Shown: positions 7,550 to 16,526 of the stretch, one piece after another
Layout: every line of letters starts with the position of its first letter
How positions within the stretch are numbered: the stretch's first letter is position 1
Source of the DNA: Eubacterium sp.
GTDB lineage: Bacteria; Bacillota; Clostridia; Oscillospirales; Acutalibacteraceae
Length of the DNA: 64,000 nucleotides
Direction: 5' to 3'
Assembly (NCBI GenBank): GCA_015655975.1
Contig: DVEP01000034.1
Location: 1 to 64,000, forward strand
The notes under the pieces: model-generated
Told to the model about the DNA's origin: nothing
Seen by the model: only the letters and a program-made list of their open reading frames with translations
Databases searched by the model: none
Made by a program: the position numbers and the translations under genes

Positions 7550-8758
7550 TCAGTCGTTTAAAAAATGTTTCATTATATCGGGGCCGTGTTCAATGAACAC
7601 ACCTGTTGCCTCTGCCGTTTTTTCATTAATTGAAGAAACGCCGACTTTTTCGTCATTTTTATGATAAATAAGATACGGAACAGGGTCGGAAGCATGTGTT
7701 CTTGTAACAATCGGAGTCGGGTGGTCTGGCAAAATCATAATCTTATAATCGTCGTACTTTCTAAGTCCGTCAAAAAGTATCGGTAAAACCCGTTCGTCTA
7801 TCATTTCAATAGCGTGAACTTTGTTTTCGGGTTCGTTTCTGTGTCCGCACTCGTCGGGAGCCTCAAAGTGAATGTACACGAGGTCGTTTCTGTCAAGCAA
7901 CTCAAGCGCCGCATTTGCTTTGCCCTCGAAATTTGTGTCAATATAACCTGTTGCGCCCTCAACTTCGGCAACTTCCATTTTAGCGCATCCGCCTATACCT
8001 TTAATCAAATCGACAGCCGAAACAACACTGCCCTTAATTCCGAAAATTTCTTCAAACGGCGCAAGAGCAGGGCGTTTGCCCTCGCCCCAAAGCCAGATTG
8101 AGTTTGCAGGACGCTTGCCGTTTTTTATTCTTTCAAGATTTATCGGATGGTCTTTTAAAATATCGTAACTTTTTTTCATCATTTCAACAAGCGGTTTTGC
8201 ATTTTCACTTGTCGAGAGATATTCTGTAATGACTTTTCCCGTAATGTCGTGAGGGGGAGTCATTTTCCCGAGCTGAGTCGTGCCATTTTTCCAAATGAGA
8301 CAATGGCGATACGAAACGCCTTTGTAAAATGCAAACTCGTCAGTGCCGAGCTGTTTTTGAACTTCTTCAATCAAAACAGCCGCCTCTTCTGTTGAAATAT
8401 CGTCTGCGCAGTAGTCCTCTATCGTCTTTTGTTCGTACGGCAAATCATCTTGCGAAAGTGTTACAAGATTTGTACGAAGAGAAACATCGCTGTCAGCCAT
8501 ATCTATACCGATAGACGCAGCTTCGAGCGGACTTCTGCCCGTGTAATATTTCATCGGGTCAAACCCCATAACGCTCATATTTGCAACATCCGAGCCGGGT
8601 TTAAGTCCCTCTGCGACAGTCCTTACAAGACCGACTTCGCCTTTTGACGCCAAAAAGTCCATATTGGGCTTTTTGGCAACTTCCATAGGAGTTTTGCCGT
8701 CGAGCGCAGGCACGGGATAGTCTGCCATACCGTCATACAAAACAACAACATATTTCAT
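7550..8758 (-). CDS. ApgM-like alkaline phosphatase superfamily enzyme: phosphoglycerate mutase or proposed homoserine kinase
   Basis: A 402-residue cytoplasmic metalloenzyme of the cofactor-independent phosphoglycerate mutase (archaeal type) group. Seen are LYDGMAD (metal-binding D9), PGSDVANMSVMG (likely nucleophile S56), the DECGHRNEPENKV metal motif and the C-terminal PDHPTPIVTRTHASDPVPYL motif. Bacterial members of this group are annotated either as ApgM or, in one subfamily, as a proposed homoserine kinase because they sit with methionine/threonine genes. Here metY follows by 21 bases, which favours the homoserine role, but sequence reading alone cannot decide. GAGGTG precedes the ATG. 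It lies 51 bases after purL. Confidence 0.8.
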   Translation of the reverse strand: MKYVVVLYDGMADYPVPALDGKTPMEVAKKPNMDFLASKGEVGLVRTVAEGLKPGSDVANMSVMGFDPMKYYTGRSPLEAASIGIDMADSDVSLRTNLVTLSQDDLPYEQKTIEDYCADDISTEEAAVLIEEVQKQLGTDEFAFYKGVSYRHCLIWKNGTTQLGKMTPPHDITGKVITEYLSTSENAKPLVEMMKKSYDILKDHPINLERIKNGKRPANSIWLWGEGKRPALAPFEEIFGIKGSVVSAVDLIKGIGGCAKMEVAEVEGATGYIDTNFEGKANAALELLDRNDLVYIHFEAPDECGHRNEPENKVHAIEMIDERVLPILFDGLRKYDDYKIMILPDHPTPIVTRTHASDPVPYLIYHKNDEKVGVSSINEKTAEATGVFIEHGPDIMKHFLND

Positions 8759-8809
8759 TTTTGTAACACCTCTTAATACGCTTTTGCGCAGCCACGCAAC
8801 TATTATCTA

Positions 8810-11800
8810 TTATTTAAAGTAATTTACACCGCTTTCAAAGATTTTCATATCTTTTTCAAACGGAACATTTTTATAAAGGTCAGTGCCTTTTCTTTCGCTG
8901 TGAGCCATTTTACCGAGAACTCTTCCGTCAGGGCTTGTGATACCCTCAATCGCACAAACAGAACCGTTCGGGTTGAACGGCATAGCGTCTGCAACAACGC
9001 CGTTTTGGTCAACATACTGAGTAGCAATCTGTCCGTTTTTAACGAGTGTTTTAATAACTTCGTCGTTTGCTACAAATCTGCCCTCGCCGTGAGAAATCGG
9101 CACTGCGAAAACATCGCCTGCGTTTATGCCCGAGAACCACGGAGACTTCACGCTTGTAACACGGGTATATGCAACCTGGCTGATATGTCTGCCGATTGTG
9201 TTGAATGTAAGCGTCGGGTCAGATTCTTTAATATCTCTGATTTCGCCGTAAGGAACAAGTCCGAGTTTAATGAGCGCCTGGAAACCGTTGCAGATACCGA
9301 GCATAAGACCGTCTCTGCAATTAAGAAGTTTTGTAACTGCTTCTTTGATTTTTGGATTTCTGAATGTTGTGGCAATGAATTTACCCGAGCCTTCAGGTTC
9401 GTCGCCGCCCGAGAAACCGCCGGGAAGCATAATCATTTGGCTTTCGTTGATTTTTTCAGCCATTTTATCTATTGTTTCCTCAATATCCGAAGGAGTGAGG
9501 TTTTTAACAACAAGTATTTCAGCCTCTGCACCTGCTTTTTCAAACGCTCTTGCAGAGTCGATTTCGCAGTTTGTACCGGGAAATGCAGGAATGAATACTT
9601 TCGGTTTCGCAACCTTATTTTTTGCAATGAATACACTGCGTTCTTTATAAAGCGGAACTTCTTTCATCTCTGCTTTTTTACCGCTGTCTGTCGGGAAAAC
9701 TTTTTCAAGTTTTTTGCTCCATGCAGAAATGAGTTCATCAACAGTAACAACTTTTCCGTCAATGATGAACACGCCGTTTGCGTTTGTTGTACCGAGTTTG
9801 ATACCGTCCATATCAAAGCCGTCTGCAAGTTCAACGACAAAAGACGCCTGAAGCGGTGCGAACAATGTTTCTTTTGAAAGATTTTCTTCAAAAGTAAAAC
9901 CTGTTTTATCGCCGAATGCCATTTTGCAAACGCTTGCCGCAGCGCCGCCCTCTTTGACGGTTGAAGCAGAAAGGATGTTGCCGTTTCTGACATTTTCGTA
10001 AACGCTCATCATAAGTTCGGTTGATTTTTCAAAATCGGGAAGACCGCTGTTTTCGTCAACAGGGACAGGCAAAAGTTTTACAACCGAGCCTTTTTGCTTG
10101 AAGATTGACGAAACGGTTTTTGAAGCCTTTGTCATACCCACTGCAAAGCAAACAAGAGTAGGCGGAACATCGAGTTCGTTGAACGAACCGCTCATTGAGT
10201 CTTTACCGCCGATTGACGGAGTTTTGTAGCCGATTTGCGCTTCAAGTCCGCCGAGAAGCGCTGCCGTCGGTTTGCCCCAGCGAGTAGGATCGTTGCCGAG
10301 TCTTTCAAAATACTCCTGCATTGTAAGTCTTGCTTTTGACGGGTCGCAGCCTACACAAGCAAGTTTTGCAAGGCTTTCGGACACTGCAAAAGCAGCGGAA
10401 TGGAACGGGCTCCAATTTGAAACGGCAGGAATGAAGCCGTAGCTCATTACTGTAGCGTCGTCTGTTTCTCCGTTCAAAACAGGAAGTTTTGCAACCATTG
10501 CTTCTTCGGGAGTAAGTTGATATGTTCCCGCATAAGGCATTAAAACGGTTGCCGCGCCGATTGACGAGTCGAAACGCTCTACAAGACCTTTTTGAGAACA
10601 AACTTCAAGTCTTTCAAGGTTTTTGACAAGTGCGTCTGCAACAGGCATATCTTCAAGAACTTTCGGAGTTGAAGTTCTGTAATTATCTTTTTCATTTATA
10701 GGCAAAATCTCTGCAACTGCGTGCTGAGTAACACCGTTTGTGTTAAGAAAATCTCTTGAAATATCAACGATTTTGTCGCCTCTCCAAGTCATTTCAAGAC
10801 GGTTTGTGCTTGTAACAACGGCAACGGGAGTAGCCTCGAGGTTTTCTTCGTTTGCAAGTTTTGTGAACTCTGCAACATCATTTTTATCAAGTACAACCGC
10901 CATTCTTTCCTGGCTTTCCGAAATTGCAAGTTCGGTGCCGTCAAGACCGTCATACTTTTTAGGAACTTTGTCAAGGTCTATTTTAAGACCGTCTGCAAGT
11001 TCGCCGATGGCAACACAAACACCGCCTGCGCCGAAGTCGTTGCACCTTTTAATCATAGAAGCCGCCTTTTCGTTTCTGAAAAGTCTTTGAAGTTTTCTCT
11101 CTGTCGGTGGGTTACCCTTTTGAACTTCTGCACCGCAGGTTTCTATTGAAGATGAGTCGTGCGCTTTAGACGAACCTGTTGCACCGCCGCAACCGTCACG
11201 ACCTGTTCTGCCGCCTAAAAGTACGATAACATCGTCTTCTTCAGGGCAAAGACGAACAACATTTTTCTTGGGAGACGCGCCTACAACCGCGCCTATTTCC
11301 ATTCTCTTTGCAACATATCCGCTGTCGTAAAGTTCTGTTACCTGACCTGTTGCAAGACCGATTTGGTTGCCGTAGGAAGAATATCCCTGTGCCGCCGCAG
11401 TTGTAATTTTTGACTGCGGAAGTTTTGCGTCGAGTGTTTCTTCAAACGGAGTAGTAGGGTCGCCCGCGCCTGTAACACGCATTGCCTGGTAAACATAGGC
11501 TCTGCCTGAAAGCGGGTCTCTGATAGCGCCGCCGAGACAGGTTGCGGCACCGCCGAACGGCTCAATTTCCGTCGGGTGATTGTGAGTTTCGTTTTTGAAC
11601 TGAACAAGCCACGGCTCTTCTTTTCCGTCTATTGTTGCAGTAACCTCGATTGAACAAGCGTTGATTTCTTCGCTTTCGTCAAGGTCGTTTACAAGTCCTC
11701 TCTTTTTGAGAACTTTTGTGCCGAGACACGCAAGGTCCATTAGGCAAACATCTTTTTTACCTTCTCTGTCGCCGTACGCTTCTTTTCTGAGTTCAAAATA

Positions 11801-12568
11801 GTTTTCTATCGCTTTATTTAAGGCTTCTGTATAATCTCCGCCGTCAACAGCAGAGATAGAATCGAGTTTTGTTGAAAAAGTTGTATGGCGACAATGGTCG
11901 CTCCAATAAGTATCAATAACTTTGAGTTCCGTAAGGCTCGGATTTCTGTTTTCATCTTTTTTGAAATAGTCGCGCACCCATTTCAAATCTGCTTCGCTCA
12001 TAGCAAAGCCCATCTCCGAATGGTACTTTTCAATTTCTTCGTCCGTCATATCAATGAAGCCGTCAATTCTGACGATATCAGACGGAACTTCGCTTGTGAT
12101 GTCGAGATTTGTCGGCATTTCGTCCGACGCTTCTCTGCTTTCAACAGGGTTAATCATATAGGACTTAATCTTGTCAAACTCTTCGTCTGTAATATTTCCT
12201 CTGACAGCGACAACTTTTGCGCTTGTAACAAGAGGTCTTTCGCCTGCCGTAAGCAACTGAATACACTGAGCTGCGGAGTCTGCTCTTTGGTCATACTGTC
12301 CCGGAAGATACTCTGTAATAAAACTTCTCCAACTGTCGTCAAGAGGCATTCTCGCATAAACATCGTCAAGGTTCGGTTCGCTGAACACCTGAGAAACAGC
12401 GCTCTCAAACTGCTCTGCGGTCAAGCCCTGAGCGTAGTATCTGTTGATGATACGCACATCTTCAACGCCCGTAATTCCGACATTTTCACGAAGGTCTTTT
12501 AAAATTTGACCCGCCTCAATATCGTTCCCCTTTTTCTTTTCAACAAAAATTCGATACACATCTGCCAT
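8810..12568 (-). CDS. purL: Phosphoribosylformylglycinamidine synthase, single-chain
   Basis: Catalyses the ATP- and glutamine-dependent fourth step of purine synthesis (FGAR to FGAM). The 1252-residue chain joins an N-terminal PurS-like part, two AIRS-type ATP-grasp halves and a C-terminal glutamine amidotransferase. The latter shows AFPGTNCEID, the nucleophile Cys in LGICNGFQ and the His in PISHGEGRF. This is the long form typical of Clostridia (TIGR01857 type), so no separate purQ or purS is needed. The start is the ATG at 12568, with AAGGAG eight bases upstream; 20 extra in-frame codons upstream have no site. A promoter lies at 12631-12659. No other pur genes are nearby. Confidence 0.96.
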   Translation of the reverse strand: MADVYRIFVEKKKGNDIEAGQILKDLRENVGITGVEDVRIINRYYAQGLTAEQFESAVSQVFSEPNLDDVYARMPLDDSWRSFITEYLPGQYDQRADSAAQCIQLLTAGERPLVTSAKVVAVRGNITDEEFDKIKSYMINPVESREASDEMPTNLDITSEVPSDIVRIDGFIDMTDEEIEKYHSEMGFAMSEADLKWVRDYFKKDENRNPSLTELKVIDTYWSDHCRHTTFSTKLDSISAVDGGDYTEALNKAIENYFELRKEAYGDREGKKDVCLMDLACLGTKVLKKRGLVNDLDESEEINACSIEVTATIDGKEEPWLVQFKNETHNHPTEIEPFGGAATCLGGAIRDPLSGRAYVYQAMRVTGAGDPTTPFEETLDAKLPQSKITTAAAQGYSSYGNQIGLATGQVTELYDSGYVAKRMEIGAVVGASPKKNVVRLCPEEDDVIVLLGGRTGRDGCGGATGSSKAHDSSSIETCGAEVQKGNPPTERKLQRLFRNEKAASMIKRCNDFGAGGVCVAIGELADGLKIDLDKVPKKYDGLDGTELAISESQERMAVVLDKNDVAEFTKLANEENLEATPVAVVTSTNRLEMTWRGDKIVDISRDFLNTNGVTQHAVAEILPINEKDNYRTSTPKVLEDMPVADALVKNLERLEVCSQKGLVERFDSSIGAATVLMPYAGTYQLTPEEAMVAKLPVLNGETDDATVMSYGFIPAVSNWSPFHSAAFAVSESLAKLACVGCDPSKARLTMQEYFERLGNDPTRWGKPTAALLGGLEAQIGYKTPSIGGKDSMSGSFNELDVPPTLVCFAVGMTKASKTVSSIFKQKGSVVKLLPVPVDENSGLPDFEKSTELMMSVYENVRNGNILSASTVKEGGAAASVCKMAFGDKTGFTFEENLSKETLFAPLQASFVVELADGFDMDGIKLGTTNANGVFIIDGKVVTVDELISAWSKKLEKVFPTDSGKKAEMKEVPLYKERSVFIAKNKVAKPKVFIPAFPGTNCEIDSARAFEKAGAEAEILVVKNLTPSDIEETIDKMAEKINESQMIMLPGGFSGGDEPEGSGKFIATTFRNPKIKEAVTKLLNCRDGLMLGICNGFQALIKLGLVPYGEIRDIKESDPTLTFNTIGRHISQVAYTRVTSVKSPWFSGINAGDVFAVPISHGEGRFVANDEVIKTLVKNGQIATQYVDQNGVVADAMPFNPNGSVCAIEGITSPDGRVLGKMAHSERKGTDLYKNVPFEKDMKIFESGVNYFK

Positions 12569-12630
12569 AATTATTCTCCTTTTCCGTATTATATAAATAA
12601 TAGAAAATTTATATAGATATATTAGCATAC

Positions 12631-12659
12631 ATAATAAATATTTTCTACTGTTATTTCAA
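12631..12659 (-). promoter_or_regulatory. purL promoter
   Basis: On the minus strand TTGAAA (12659-12654) and TATTAT (12636-12631) are 17 bases apart, leaving a leader of about 55 bases before the purL start. No PurR-type operator or riboswitch was recognised. Confidence 0.55.
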
Positions 12660-12708
12660 AATTTTTAACAATCATTCAAAAATTGTTTATCAAATGCAGT
12701 GAAATATG

Positions 12709-12717
12709 TGCTATAAT
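12709..12717 (+). promoter_or_regulatory. Extended -10 promoter of the PAS-type gene
   Basis: TGCTATAAT (12709-12717) is an extended -10 element with a perfect TATAAT and no clear -35. It overlaps an ATG at 12706, so translation must begin further down, which supports the start at 12757. It is divergent from the purL promoter about 50 bases away. Confidence 0.5.
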
Positions 12718-12756
12718 AATAATTGCCTAAAAAGGCTCGGAAGGAATGAATTTTAT

Positions 12757-13554
12757 ATGAGTACCGTCAATGACGACTGTAATATAGAAGTAGAGTTATT
12801 TTATGCCGTAGTTGACAAAAGCGAAGATTTAAAGGTGGTTGATTTTGACAGCCATTTTGCAGAACTTTCCGGTATGCATCCGTCAAAAATCAAGCAGGGC
12901 AAACTGTCTTTGCTCGATATGTTAAAACCGTGCGACAGAGAAAAACTAATTAAAAAACTTTGTTCAAAAAACAGATATATATACACCGACTTTGAAATAC
13001 TTGAGAACTTAAAAAAGCCTATATATGTTTACTCTGTTTGTGAAAATATAACAGGAACAAACCTTTGCAGAATTATGATGAGCGAAGTTGTCTGCGAAAA
13101 AGAAAGAAAAGGTTTCAAACTTATTGAAACAGACGATTTTCGCTACTCTTTGGCAGATGAAATCATTTGTCCCGTCTGTCTTTTCAGAGTAGATGACGAA
13201 ATGCAGACAGAAGCTTTTTATATGAACAAAAGTTGTTGCAGACTGTTTGAAACAACACAGGAATCTGTCAAAAACAACGGATTCAGAATAGATTTGACAG
13301 TTGCAGAAGACGACAAAACGCTTTTGTTTCAGTCGATAGGCACAAGTCTTGCGACAGGTGAACCGATAGATATGTACTTTCACATATACAAAAACAAGTT
13401 CGACATTGTCCGCTGCCGACTGAGAGCCGAAATTGCGGGCTACGACAGGGAAAACAGACCTGTTTTCAACGCCGTCATCGACGAGCCCGACGACATTTCT
13501 CAAAGCGCACAGTACATATTCAAAAACCGTGCAGAAGTTTTGACCGACGCATAA
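12757..13554 (+). CDS. Stand-alone PAS-like sensory protein
   Basis: A 265-residue soluble protein with two PAS-like parts. Residues about 10-100 run from a strand with FYAVVDKSEDLKVVDF through FAELSGMHPSKIKQGKLSLLDML and end in strands around YVYSVCENI. Residues about 130-250 repeat the plan (CPVCLFRV, then CCRLFETTQESVKNNG, and late strands RCRLRAEIAGYD). No kinase, GGDEF, HTH or membrane segment follows, and the C-terminus is short. The protein is rich in cysteine. Such orphan PAS pairs usually bind a ligand and act on a partner, unknown here. The start was chosen by the promoter position; AAGGA lies about 11 bases upstream. Confidence 0.55.
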   Translation: MSTVNDDCNIEVELFYAVVDKSEDLKVVDFDSHFAELSGMHPSKIKQGKLSLLDMLKPCDREKLIKKLCSKNRYIYTDFEILENLKKPIYVYSVCENITGTNLCRIMMSEVVCEKERKGFKLIETDDFRYSLADEIICPVCLFRVDDEMQTEAFYMNKSCCRLFETTQESVKNNGFRIDLTVAEDDKTLLFQSIGTSLATGEPIDMYFHIYKNKFDIVRCRLRAEIAGYDRENRPVFNAVIDEPDDISQSAQYIFKNRAEVLTDA

Positions 13555-13624
13555 AGTGAAAGTGAATTGCAGCAAAAGATACAGTTGCAGCAGTTTAAAA
13601 CTTTGCATTTTTCAAAAACCGAAA

Positions 13625-13647
13625 ACAAAGCACTTGACAAAGCACTT
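13625..13647. repeat. Tandem 11-bp direct repeat in the 13555-13867 spacer
   Basis: ACAAAGCACTT occurs at 13625-13635 and again at 13637-13647, a 12-base period. It lies upstream of the GH3 promoter and just after the PAS-type gene. It may be an operator or chance; nothing further supports a role. Confidence 0.4.
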
Positions 13648-13677
13648 TTTGTGTTTTCATAAATGCATCTAAAAGAG

Positions 13678-13715
13678 CGCAGAGCGTTGCAATCGCAATA
13701 CTCTGTGTTTTTTTC
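13678..13715 (+). terminator. Terminator after the PAS-type gene
   Basis: CGCAGAG and CTCTGTG arms (with one G-T pair) enclose a 17-base loop and are followed by seven T. It separates the PAS-type gene from the GH3 gene. Confidence 0.6.
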
Positions 13716-13734
13716 GTTTTTGCAGTTAAAACTA

Positions 13735-13762
13735 TTGACAATACTGTGTTTATTGGTAAAAT
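13735..13762 (+). promoter_or_regulatory. Promoter of the GH3 beta-glucosidase gene
   Basis: TTGACA (13735-13740), a 16-base spacer ending in TGG, and TAAAAT (13757-13762). This leaves a leader of about 100 bases before the ATG at 13868, in which no riboswitch or clear hairpin was seen. Confidence 0.6.
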
Positions 13763-13867
13763 ATATTTGTTGAACTATATTTAAAACTATAAATATTTTC
13801 AAACAATAAAAAAATAAATTTTCACAGTTAACCGATTAAATCAAAACATTAATTTGGGGGAATTTTT

Positions 13868-16309
13868 ATGAACGCAAAAGAAACCGTAAAAAAAATGACG
13901 CTTGAAGAAAAAGCGTCTATGGTGTCGGGCAGCGATTTTTGGCATCTCGACGCAATCGACAGACTCGGAGTTAAAGAAACCATGGTCAGCGACGGCCCTC
14001 ACGGATTGAGAAAACAGGTTGACACTGCAGGCGCAGACATCAACGAAAGTGTTGTTGCCGTTTGTTTTCCGTCAGCGGCGGGAACTGCGTCCTCTTTTAA
14101 CAGAGAACTTTTGAAACAACTCGGTGAAACGCTCGGCGACGAATGTGTGGCTGAAAATGTTTCCGTTTTGCTCGGTCCTGCGGTAAACATCAAACGCTCG
14201 CCTCTTTGCGGACGAAACTTTGAATACTTCAGCGAAGACCCGTACCTTGCAGGCGAACTCGCCTCGTCATATATTGACGGCGTTCAGTCAAAAGGCGTCG
14301 GCACAAGTATCAAACACTTCGCCGTAAACAATCAGGAAAAAAGAAGAATGACGATTTCTTCCGTGCTTGACGAAAGAACTTTCAGAGAAATATATTTGAG
14401 TTCTTTTGAAAAAGCAGTCAAGAAATCTCAGCCGTGGACAGTAATGTGTTCGTACAACAAAATTAACGGCGTCTATTCATCTGAAAACCCATACCTTTTG
14501 ACAAAAATTTTGCGCGACGAATGGGGTTTCAAAGGCTATGTAATGAGCGACTGGGGCGCTTGCAACGACCGTGTAAAAGGCGTAAAGGCAGGTCTTGACC
14601 TCGAAATGCCGTCAAGTGCAGGCATAAACACAAAAAAACTTATCGAAGCGGTAAAAAACAACACTCTTGACGAAAAGTACCTTGATAAATGTTGTGAAAG
14701 AATACTTGAAAAAGTGCTTAATTACCAAGAAAACAGAAAATACGGCAAGTTCTTTGACAGAGACGAGCACCATAAAGTCGCTCAAAAAGTTGCCGAAGAG
14801 TCTATGGTTTTACTCAAAAATGACAACAATATTCTTCCGATTAAAAAAGGTCAGAAAGTCGCATTTATAGGAGAATTTGCCCGTTTTCCGAGATACCAGG
14901 GCGGAGGCAGTTCACACATTCGTTCACACAAAGTTGACAGCGCTTTGGACACAGTCAACGCTCGCGGAGGAGTTAACTATGCAAAAGGTTTCCCCTGCGA
15001 CAGAGATTTATATGAGCCTGAAAAAGCAAAAAAGGCTGTTGAACTTGCACGACTTTCCGATGTTGCAGTAGTATTTGCAGGCTTGCCCGAAAGTATGGAG
15101 TCGGAGGGATTTGACCGCCAGCATATCGACCTGCCCGACTGCCAGAACCGACTGATAGAAGAAATCTGTGCAGTACAGAAAAATGTTGTAGTCGTTCTTC
15201 ACAACGGCTCGCCTGTTGCAATGCCGTGGATAGACAAAGTTTCTGCCGTTTTGGAAAGCTACCTTGCAGGCGAAGGCGTCGGAAACGCTCAGGTAGGAAT
15301 TTTGTACGGCGATGTCAATCCGTCGGGCAAACTTGCAGAAACTTTTCCTCTTGCATTGTCAGATACACCTTGCTACCGCAACTTCCCCGGCGGAGAGTTG
15401 ACTGTTGAATACAGAGAGGGTATCTATGTCGGCTACCGCTACTACGACACAGTCGGAAAGAATGTCTTGTTCCCGTTCGGACACGGTCTTTCATACACGA
15501 CTTTTGAGTACTCCGATATTAAAGCAAACAGAAGAAAAATCGGCGAAAACGACAGTGTAAAAGTAACGCTCAAGGTTAAAAACACAGGTAAAGTCAGCGG
15601 TGCAGAAATTGTACAGGTATATGTCGGAAAAGAAGACAGCAATGTTTTCAGAGCTGAAAAAGAACTGAAAGGCTTTGAAAAAGTATTTCTTGAGCCAAAC
15701 GAAGAAAAAGAAGTTGAAATTGAACTCGACAGCCGTGCTTTTGCATACTATAACACGGAGATTGCCGATTGGTACGCAGAAAGCGGAAAGTACCAAATCA
15801 GCGTAGGCGCGTCTTCAAGAGATATTAAAAAAGTGCTGAATGTTACGCTTGAAAACAGCAAAGAAGTAAATTCTCCGTATGACGAAAGCAAGTTCAGAAG
15901 TTACTATTCTGCCGAAATCAGCAATGTTTCCGACGAAGAATTTTCACGACTTTTAGGTTTTTCAATTCCCGAATCAAGTTCACCCAAAGGCAAAAAAATA
16001 GGACTTGAAAACAGTTTTATAGACGCCGAAAACACAAAGTGGGGCAAAATCATCAACAAAACAATTCGTTTCGGCGCGTCGCTTGTTACCGACCAATCAC
16101 TCGGCAACGACGAAATGGTTGTTGCCTCAACGCTCGAATGTCCTTTGCACAGTGCAATGGCAATGTCGCAGGGTATGTTGGACGAAGATATGGCAAAGTC
16201 GCTTGTAAATATTTTAAACGGCGACAAAGTTGCAAAATCTGCGTTTCACCTTGCAAAAGGCGGAGCAAAAAAAGTTGCAGATATCGTTGTGAAAAAGATT
16301 AAAAAATGA
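13868..16309 (+). CDS. Glycoside hydrolase family 3 beta-glucosidase
   Basis: An 813-residue cytoplasmic enzyme (no signal peptide) that should cut terminal beta-linked glucose from oligosaccharides. The N-terminal TIM barrel has the nucleophile D228 in MSDWGACNDR and the family residues in SIKHFAVNNQE. The middle alpha/beta sandwich contains VVFAGLPESMESEGFDR, and a C-terminal fibronectin-III-like domain (about residues 545-660) contains GAEIVQVYVG. Beyond it is an extension of about 150 residues with ECPLHSAMAMSQGM, seen in other clostridial GH3 enzymes. GGGGG precedes the ATG. It has its own promoter and stands alone, so uptake of its substrate must be encoded elsewhere. Confidence 0.92.
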   Translation: MNAKETVKKMTLEEKASMVSGSDFWHLDAIDRLGVKETMVSDGPHGLRKQVDTAGADINESVVAVCFPSAAGTASSFNRELLKQLGETLGDECVAENVSVLLGPAVNIKRSPLCGRNFEYFSEDPYLAGELASSYIDGVQSKGVGTSIKHFAVNNQEKRRMTISSVLDERTFREIYLSSFEKAVKKSQPWTVMCSYNKINGVYSSENPYLLTKILRDEWGFKGYVMSDWGACNDRVKGVKAGLDLEMPSSAGINTKKLIEAVKNNTLDEKYLDKCCERILEKVLNYQENRKYGKFFDRDEHHKVAQKVAEESMVLLKNDNNILPIKKGQKVAFIGEFARFPRYQGGGSSHIRSHKVDSALDTVNARGGVNYAKGFPCDRDLYEPEKAKKAVELARLSDVAVVFAGLPESMESEGFDRQHIDLPDCQNRLIEEICAVQKNVVVVLHNGSPVAMPWIDKVSAVLESYLAGEGVGNAQVGILYGDVNPSGKLAETFPLALSDTPCYRNFPGGELTVEYREGIYVGYRYYDTVGKNVLFPFGHGLSYTTFEYSDIKANRRKIGENDSVKVTLKVKNTGKVSGAEIVQVYVGKEDSNVFRAEKELKGFEKVFLEPNEEKEVEIELDSRAFAYYNTEIADWYAESGKYQISVGASSRDIKKVLNVTLENSKEVNSPYDESKFRSYYSAEISNVSDEEFSRLLGFSIPESSSPKGKKIGLENSFIDAENTKWGKIINKTIRFGASLVTDQSLGNDEMVVASTLECPLHSAMAMSQGMLDEDMAKSLVNILNGDKVAKSAFHLAKGGAKKVADIVVKKIKK

Positions 16310-16354
16310 TGAAAATATTTCATTTTTAAGTATAAAATTTCATTTATAAATTAA

Positions 16355-16383
16355 TTGAAAAACAGTTTGATAAACGGTATAAT
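16355..16383 (+). promoter_or_regulatory. Distal promoter upstream of azlC
   Basis: TTGAAA (16355-16360) and a perfect TATAAT (16378-16383) with a 17-base spacer. It overlaps the left arm of the hairpin at 16370-16409, so a transcript from here could not form that hairpin fully. Confidence 0.5.
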
Positions 16384-16418
16384 CTTTACAAAAAGGTTGT
16401 GCCGTTTATTTTTATCTT
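16370..16418 (+). terminator. Possible terminator of the GH3 gene
   Basis: ATAAACGG (16370-16377) and CCGTTTAT (16402-16409) are perfect eight-base arms with a 24-base loop, followed by TTTTATCTTTT. The long loop makes it a weak candidate. Confidence 0.4.
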
Positions 16419-16461
16419 TTCATCTTTAAATTGAATTTTAGTTGAAAGTGAAAAAACCGTA

Positions 16462-16503
16462 TTGAAAATGAAAACTTTTGCGATAAATTTAACCGTGCAC
16501 GGT
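16462..16503 (+). promoter_or_regulatory. Proximal azlCD promoter with palindromic operator
   Basis: TTGAAA (16462-16467) and TAAATT (16484-16489) are 16 bases apart. ACCGTGCACGGT, a perfect 12-base palindrome, sits at 16492-16503, at the expected start site. This is the geometry of a repressor operator. The regulator is not adjacent. Confidence 0.55.
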
Positions 16504-16526
16504 ACATTTGATTTCAGGAGAGTTCT

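Noticed and set aside
8900..9877. A 325-codon plus-strand frame opposite purL
   Set aside because: It is the complement of well-conserved PurL sequence and is rich in Cys, Phe and Asn, typical of a shadow frame.
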